Shown piece by piece: positions 60,788 through 64,000 of a stretch of 64,000 nt of DNA. This stretch comes from Desulfobotulus mexicanus (lineage in GTDB: Bacteria; Desulfobacterota; Desulfobacteria; Desulfobacterales; ASO4-4), in NCBI RefSeq assembly GCF_006175995.1, contig NZ_VDMB01000013.1, positions 45,035-109,034 of the forward strand, written 5' to 3'. The notes under the pieces were generated by a model. It did no database searches and was not told the origin of the DNA. It worked only from the letters and a program-made list of their open reading frames with translations. The position numbers and the translations under genes were made by a program. The first letter of the stretch is position 1; every line of letters starts with the position of its first letter.

Positions 60788-63226
60788 TTACTCCTTTGAA
60801 TTGGGTATATGCGTCTTGATCATGATTGCCATCACAGGGTCAAGAAGTGTGTTTTCAGGTTTCTGACCGATCTGTTCTGCGGCTTTGAGGTAGTCTTGAA
60901 GCAGAGTCGCCATTAGCGGTTTGAATGGGTGGGGGTTTTGGGTGAAAAGCGGCAGAAGGGCTTGGATTCCTTCGGCAAAACTTGAGGCAGCATCTTGGTG
61001 CTTCCCTGAATCTAGTAAAATCTTTCCTTTTACCCCACAGGTCATTGCCAAATCCGGAAGAAAGGCCTCGGGCCTTGCCGCCGCGAGCTGCTTGTAAATC
61101 TCCACGGCTTTTTCCGCGTTGTAAAGGGCCTCTTCCCTGCGGCCGAGTTCACTGAGGTGGTTTGCAAGGTTATTCAGGGAGCCTGCGTACTCCGGGAGAA
61201 AGGCCTCCGGCCTTGCCTCGGCGAGCTGCCTGTCAATCTTCACGGCTTTTTCCGCGTTGTAAAGGGCCTCTTCCCTGCGGCCGAGTTCACTGAGATGGTT
61301 TGCAAGGTTATTCAGGGAGCCTGCGTACTCCGGGAGAAAGGCCTCCGGCCTTGCCTCGGCGAGCTGCTTTCTGATCTCCACGGCTTTTTCCGCATTGTGA
61401 AGGGCCTCTTCCCTGCGGCCGAGTTCACTGAGACGGTTTGCGAGGTTATTCAGGGAGCGAGCGTACTCCGGGAGAAAGGCCTCCGGCCTTGCCTCGGCGA
61501 GCTGCCTGTAAATCTCCATGGCTTTTTCCGCGTTGTGAAGGGCCTCTTCCCTGCGGCCGAGTTCACTGAGGTGATTTGCGAGGTTATTCAGGGAGGTAGC
61601 GTAATTTGGGAGAAAGGCCTCCGGCCTTGCCTCGGCAAGCTGCCTGTAAATCTCCGTGGCTTTCTCCGCGTTTTGAAGGGCCTCTTCCCTGCGGCCGAGC
61701 TCACTGAGGCGGACGGCGAGGTTGTTTTTTATGCCTGCCTGCTGGGCCAGGATGGCAATTTCTGGTTTTTTCTCATTGCTTTTTTCCATTTGCTCAAGAA
61801 GCAGCTTCGTGATTTCAACGGCCTTTTCACGGAGAGACAGAGTATGCTGGGGTAAGGCCCCTTCCAGGACAAAAAGGAGATCCGGTGTATGGGTTTTTCC
61901 CGTTTCAATCAGTGCTTCCAGCCACTCCATGGGTCTGGTATTTCCGGTATGGCTGAAATCCTGAAGGGTACGGATTACAAAGGGCACCACAGCGTACATA
62001 TCCAGAGAATCCACCATGCGTTTCATGGTTTTTTTCTGTATGTCCATGGCGTATTTTCCAAAGATTCTCAGTACCAGGGCTTCTCCAAGAATATCCGGGA
62101 GCACCGGGGCAATGCCATGATCCGGAGCAGGCAGCAACATGGAGAGTCGATCCACCAGCACGCCCGGCCCGTTGGTGCAGTTTTTTCCCAGGGTATCGCA
62201 TTCCTGTTTCGCCAGTTCCAGCGTCAGGGACTGGCTGAGTCCGCCGTTCATGGTGACCAGTGCGGCAAGATGGAGGAGCAAGTCCTTTTCCCCAGGCGGG
62301 CTGTTTTTTGAAAACCGGCCCATTTCCCGATCCGCCAGCTCAAAGGCCAGTTCTGTACGGGGAAGCTCCAGAACTTCCACAATGCCGGAGCGCAGGGAGA
62401 GAAGGGCGGCCATCATAAGATAGAGCGGGTCTTTCCAGGTGGGTTTGGCAAGCTCCTGATCAAAAAGTGAGTTTTCACCGGGAAGGGGAATGGGGGGCGG
62501 GTTTTGCCCATGAAGTCGGGAAAGCCTTTCCAACATGGCGGTCAGGAGCTCACGCCGATGCTCTGGGGTGTCGATGGTATCCAGCAGCATGGGTTCAGGG
62601 GGATCGAAAAGTTCTGGCACACGGGCTTCGCTGAAACCGCCCTCAAAAAGACTTTGAAACCAGCCCCCATTCTTATCCGCTTCACGTTCCAGTAGCAGGA
62701 TGCGCAGGGGCGGGCCGGGTTCAGATCCTTCATTTTGTGAAAGTTCTTCCAGCCACACCTTTAAGAAGGAAGTCAGGCCAGCAGCATAATCCACCACGAT
62801 TAAAACAGGCTTTTGCCAGCCCCAGTCCGCCAGATTCTGCAGGTCTGCAAATCTTTTCAGCTCTTTGCCCGTTAAAAAACCTGCCTGCCATTTGCCGGGT
62901 TCTTCTGTATCAAGATGGCTTATCAGCTCAATGGCCATGCGGGTTTTGCCACAACCTGCTCCGCCTGCAATAGTGCAAACGGAGATGGGGCGTGAGGTGT
63001 GCAGCCATTCCCACAGTTTTTTTAAGTTAGCATCACGGCCTATCAGGGGAATGCTGCGGCTGTAGGGATTGAGCAGGTCAATTTCTTTTTCCGCCCGTGG
63101 GGCACGCCTCTTCGGCGGGATCAGGGTCAGGTAGGGACGCTTGTAATCAATATGATTTCCATCGCCGGAAATCTGGATGATGACATTGCCGGAACCGTTT
63201 GCGGAAGCGTTTTGGCTGGAATCCAT
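60788..63226 (-). CDS. STAND/NLR-like ATPase with TPR repeats and N-terminal amyloid-like motif
   Basis: This 812-residue protein has Walker A AGGAGCGKT (87-95) and Walker B PVLIVVDYA (D147), then a helical ATPase lid. A superhelical TPR array follows, with five nearly identical 46-residue units. The first 25 residues carry NGSGNVIIQISGDGNHI, a motif of the kind found in amyloid-signalling NLR proteins. I chose ATG 63226 because AAAGGA stands seven bases upstream; upstream ATGs at 63271 and 63307 lack sites. It is the first gene of a three-gene operon whose next gene is the candidate effector. It may recognise a foreign or stress signal through its TPRs. Confidence 0.8.
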   Translation of the reverse strand: MDSSQNASANGSGNVIIQISGDGNHIDYKRPYLTLIPPKRRAPRAEKEIDLLNPYSRSIPLIGRDANLKKLWEWLHTSRPISVCTIAGGAGCGKTRMAIELISHLDTEEPGKWQAGFLTGKELKRFADLQNLADWGWQKPVLIVVDYAAGLTSFLKVWLEELSQNEGSEPGPPLRILLLEREADKNGGWFQSLFEGGFSEARVPELFDPPEPMLLDTIDTPEHRRELLTAMLERLSRLHGQNPPPIPLPGENSLFDQELAKPTWKDPLYLMMAALLSLRSGIVEVLELPRTELAFELADREMGRFSKNSPPGEKDLLLHLAALVTMNGGLSQSLTLELAKQECDTLGKNCTNGPGVLVDRLSMLLPAPDHGIAPVLPDILGEALVLRIFGKYAMDIQKKTMKRMVDSLDMYAVVPFVIRTLQDFSHTGNTRPMEWLEALIETGKTHTPDLLFVLEGALPQHTLSLREKAVEITKLLLEQMEKSNEKKPEIAILAQQAGIKNNLAVRLSELGRREEALQNAEKATEIYRQLAEARPEAFLPNYATSLNNLANHLSELGRREEALHNAEKAMEIYRQLAEARPEAFLPEYARSLNNLANRLSELGRREEALHNAEKAVEIRKQLAEARPEAFLPEYAGSLNNLANHLSELGRREEALYNAEKAVKIDRQLAEARPEAFLPEYAGSLNNLANHLSELGRREEALYNAEKAVEIYKQLAAARPEAFLPDLAMTCGVKGKILLDSGKHQDAASSFAEGIQALLPLFTQNPHPFKPLMATLLQDYLKAAEQIGQKPENTLLDPVMAIMIKTHIPNSKE
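61037..61726 (-). repeat. Five tandem 138-bp TPR-coding repeats
   Basis: Five direct units of exactly 138 bases (46 codons) follow one another inside the TPR ATPase gene. The phrase LSELGRREEAL recurs in each unit. Units differ at only a few bases, so copy number is likely to change by recombination. The most divergent bases lie at the two outer edges of the array. Confidence 0.93.
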
Positions 63227-63340
63227 GGGCAGATCCTTTGCTGAAGAGACGATGACCTTGTTTTTTGACATGGACAGGAAGCATTCAGAATAGAAAGGGG
63301 ATAGCATGGATGCAGGGTGCGGGCAAGGCTACACGAAGTC
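63227..63340. other. Spacer with NLR operon promoter and eutP remnant
   Basis: These 114 bases must hold the promoter of the minus-strand NLR operon, though no clear -35/-10 pair stands out. At 63318-63340, GGTGCGGGCAAG followed by GCTACACGAAGTC looks like a P-loop-coding remnant of eutP with an internal deletion of about 36 bases. That reading is tentative. Confidence 0.45.
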
Positions 63341-63670
63341 ATGGCCCCTGAATTCTGCGGCCCCTTCATCAATACGCCGGGTGAGTTTCTGGAAAACCGG
63401 CGCTTCTATCCCGCCATCATCACCACCTCCGCAGACTGTGACATGGTTCTTATGGTTCAGGATGCCACCCGCATCAGCAGCCTCTTTCCGCCCCAGTTTG
63501 CCACCCTCTTCACCCGAAGGGTGCTGGGCGTGATCTCAAGGGCCGAAGCCCCTGAAAATCAGGTGGAAAGGGCAAAACGTTTCCTTCAGAACGCCGGAGC
63601 CAAAGAAATTGTGTGCTGGAATACGGAAACAGGCGATGGACTTGAGGTACTGAAATCTCTGATTTTTTGA
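63341..63670 (+). pseudogene. Truncated second copy of eutP (no P-loop)
   Basis: This segment repeats the last 110 codons of eutP (FINTPGEFLENRRFYPAIIT through the stop) with no frameshift. It lacks the P-loop, so it cannot bind GTP as the family does. It lies directly beyond the promoter end of the NLR operon. An alternative ATG at 63341 could give a 109-residue protein, but there is no ribosome site. I read it as the displaced or duplicated gene end left by insertion of the cassette. Confidence 0.8.
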
Positions 63671-63764
63671 AAACAGCATTTAAAAAGCGGGATTTTACCT
63701 TTTTTTTGTCATGCCAGCCTTACAGGACTTAACCCAGAAGAACCGTTTTTTAAACTTTTAGGAG

Positions 63765-64000
63765 TTACGCAGTTGCCTCAAAAGTCCAAGCTGGGTGCTC
63801 CATATATTTCCTGACAGCATCCCTGATAATTCTGTATTTGAGTTCAAAACAGCTGAGGCCTGTCTTGAAACTGAAGACCGAAAAACGCAAGAATGTCCTT
63901 ATTGCAAGTCCGATATGATTTCTTTGAGCTTTGGCAGCTCTTACATGAGAGCGTTCCACTCCACAGAACTGTTTAAGGTTACGATGATACTCTTCGATTT
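63765..64000 (-). mobile_element. C-terminal part of an IS transposase, cut by the window edge
   Basis: The minus strand reads IEEYHRNLKQFCGVERSHVR and continues through AKAQRNHIGLAIRTFLR. This is the typical final region of an IS4/IS701-like DDE transposase, with the last catalytic Glu in the IEEYH segment. The frame runs off the right end of the window, so its start is not seen. It ends with TAA at 63765-63767. It sits about 95 bases past the truncated eutP copy and may have taken part in the rearrangement there. Confidence 0.75.

Noticed and set aside
61037..61726. Regular direct repeats that could suggest a CRISPR array
   Set aside because: The units are 138 bases, contiguous, in frame and code for TPR helices; there are no short repeats with unique spacers and no cas genes.
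61157..61855. Plus-strand open frame of 232 codons opposite the TPR array
   Set aside because: It exists only because the minus-strand repeats lack stops in that frame; it has no ribosome site and mirrors the TPR periodicity.
63341..63670. Functional second EutP
   Set aside because: The P-loop part is missing and no ribosome site precedes the possible ATG.
1..64000. tRNA, rRNA, riboswitch or replication origin
   Set aside because: I looked for cloverleaf-like, rRNA-like and known aptamer patterns by eye and saw none; a covariance-model search would be needed to exclude them.

Overview
The window looks like a chromosomal segment of an anaerobic, Gram-negative Desulfobacterota-type bacterium (a sulfate-reducer relative). 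Support comes from outer-membrane proteins (a FadL porin, phospholipase A1), a lipid A-type acyltransferase, oxygen-sensitive glycyl-radical metabolism, and a choline lyase that closely resembles the Oleidesulfovibrio/Desulfovibrio enzyme as I remember it. The taxonomic call is inference; no rRNA or other phylogenetic marker is present.

Left third (1-33 kb) is mostly ordinary chromosome: acyl-CoA dehydrogenase, MFS transporter, FadL porin, lipoyl synthase, MATE efflux protein, MtfA-like peptidase, lauroyl-type acyltransferase, a ThDP enzyme, a chemoreceptor, a three-gene DDE/AAA transposon (about 13.4-16.1 kb), hypA, an LptM-like lipoprotein, folK, a TRASH-like protein and an RhlE-type helicase. 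Two sensory operons follow, each pairing a periplasmic binding protein with histidine kinase and receiver proteins but no transporter: 25123->19422 and 30563->26309. Phospholipase A1 lies between them. Next come an ArsR regulator with a metal-efflux permease and a CTP-dependent lipid kinase-like protein.

Middle (33.2-56.2 kb) is a complete choline-degrading bacterial microcompartment locus (GRM1 type). A divergent MerR regulator faces two promoters with the overlong 19/20-bp spacer expected of MerR control. The first drives a DMT-family transporter, a small winged-helix-like protein and a secreted PHP-domain lipoprotein. The second drives the shell and cargo genes. CutC splits choline to trimethylamine and acetaldehyde and CutD installs its glycyl radical. 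CutF makes acetyl-CoA, PduL makes acetyl-phosphate, and an iron-type alcohol dehydrogenase makes ethanol while recycling NAD+. PduS/PduT-like proteins may carry electrons across the shell. Shell parts are three single-domain BMC proteins, three tandem BMC proteins, a EutN vertex protein and a EutS/PduU-like protein. Oddities are an aldehyde dehydrogenase paralogue without its catalytic cysteine, a EutT homologue without its metal-binding cysteines, and a small protein with duplicated CPxGCxC motifs.

Right end (56.3-64 kb): immediately after eutP lies an oppositely oriented three-gene cassette of two STAND/NLR-like ATPases (one with TPR repeats, one with HEAT-like repeats) and a 125-residue helical protein between them. 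The small protein's C-terminus carries a short G/N/Q/V/I-rich motif that recurs at the extreme N-termini of both ATPases. This is the layout expected of bacterial amyloid-signalling (BASS/Bell-type) NLR immunity. A second, broken copy of the 3' 330 bp of eutP follows the cassette, then a truncated transposase, which suggests that the cassette inserted into the end of the microcompartment operon. I consider this cassette the most interesting part of the window.
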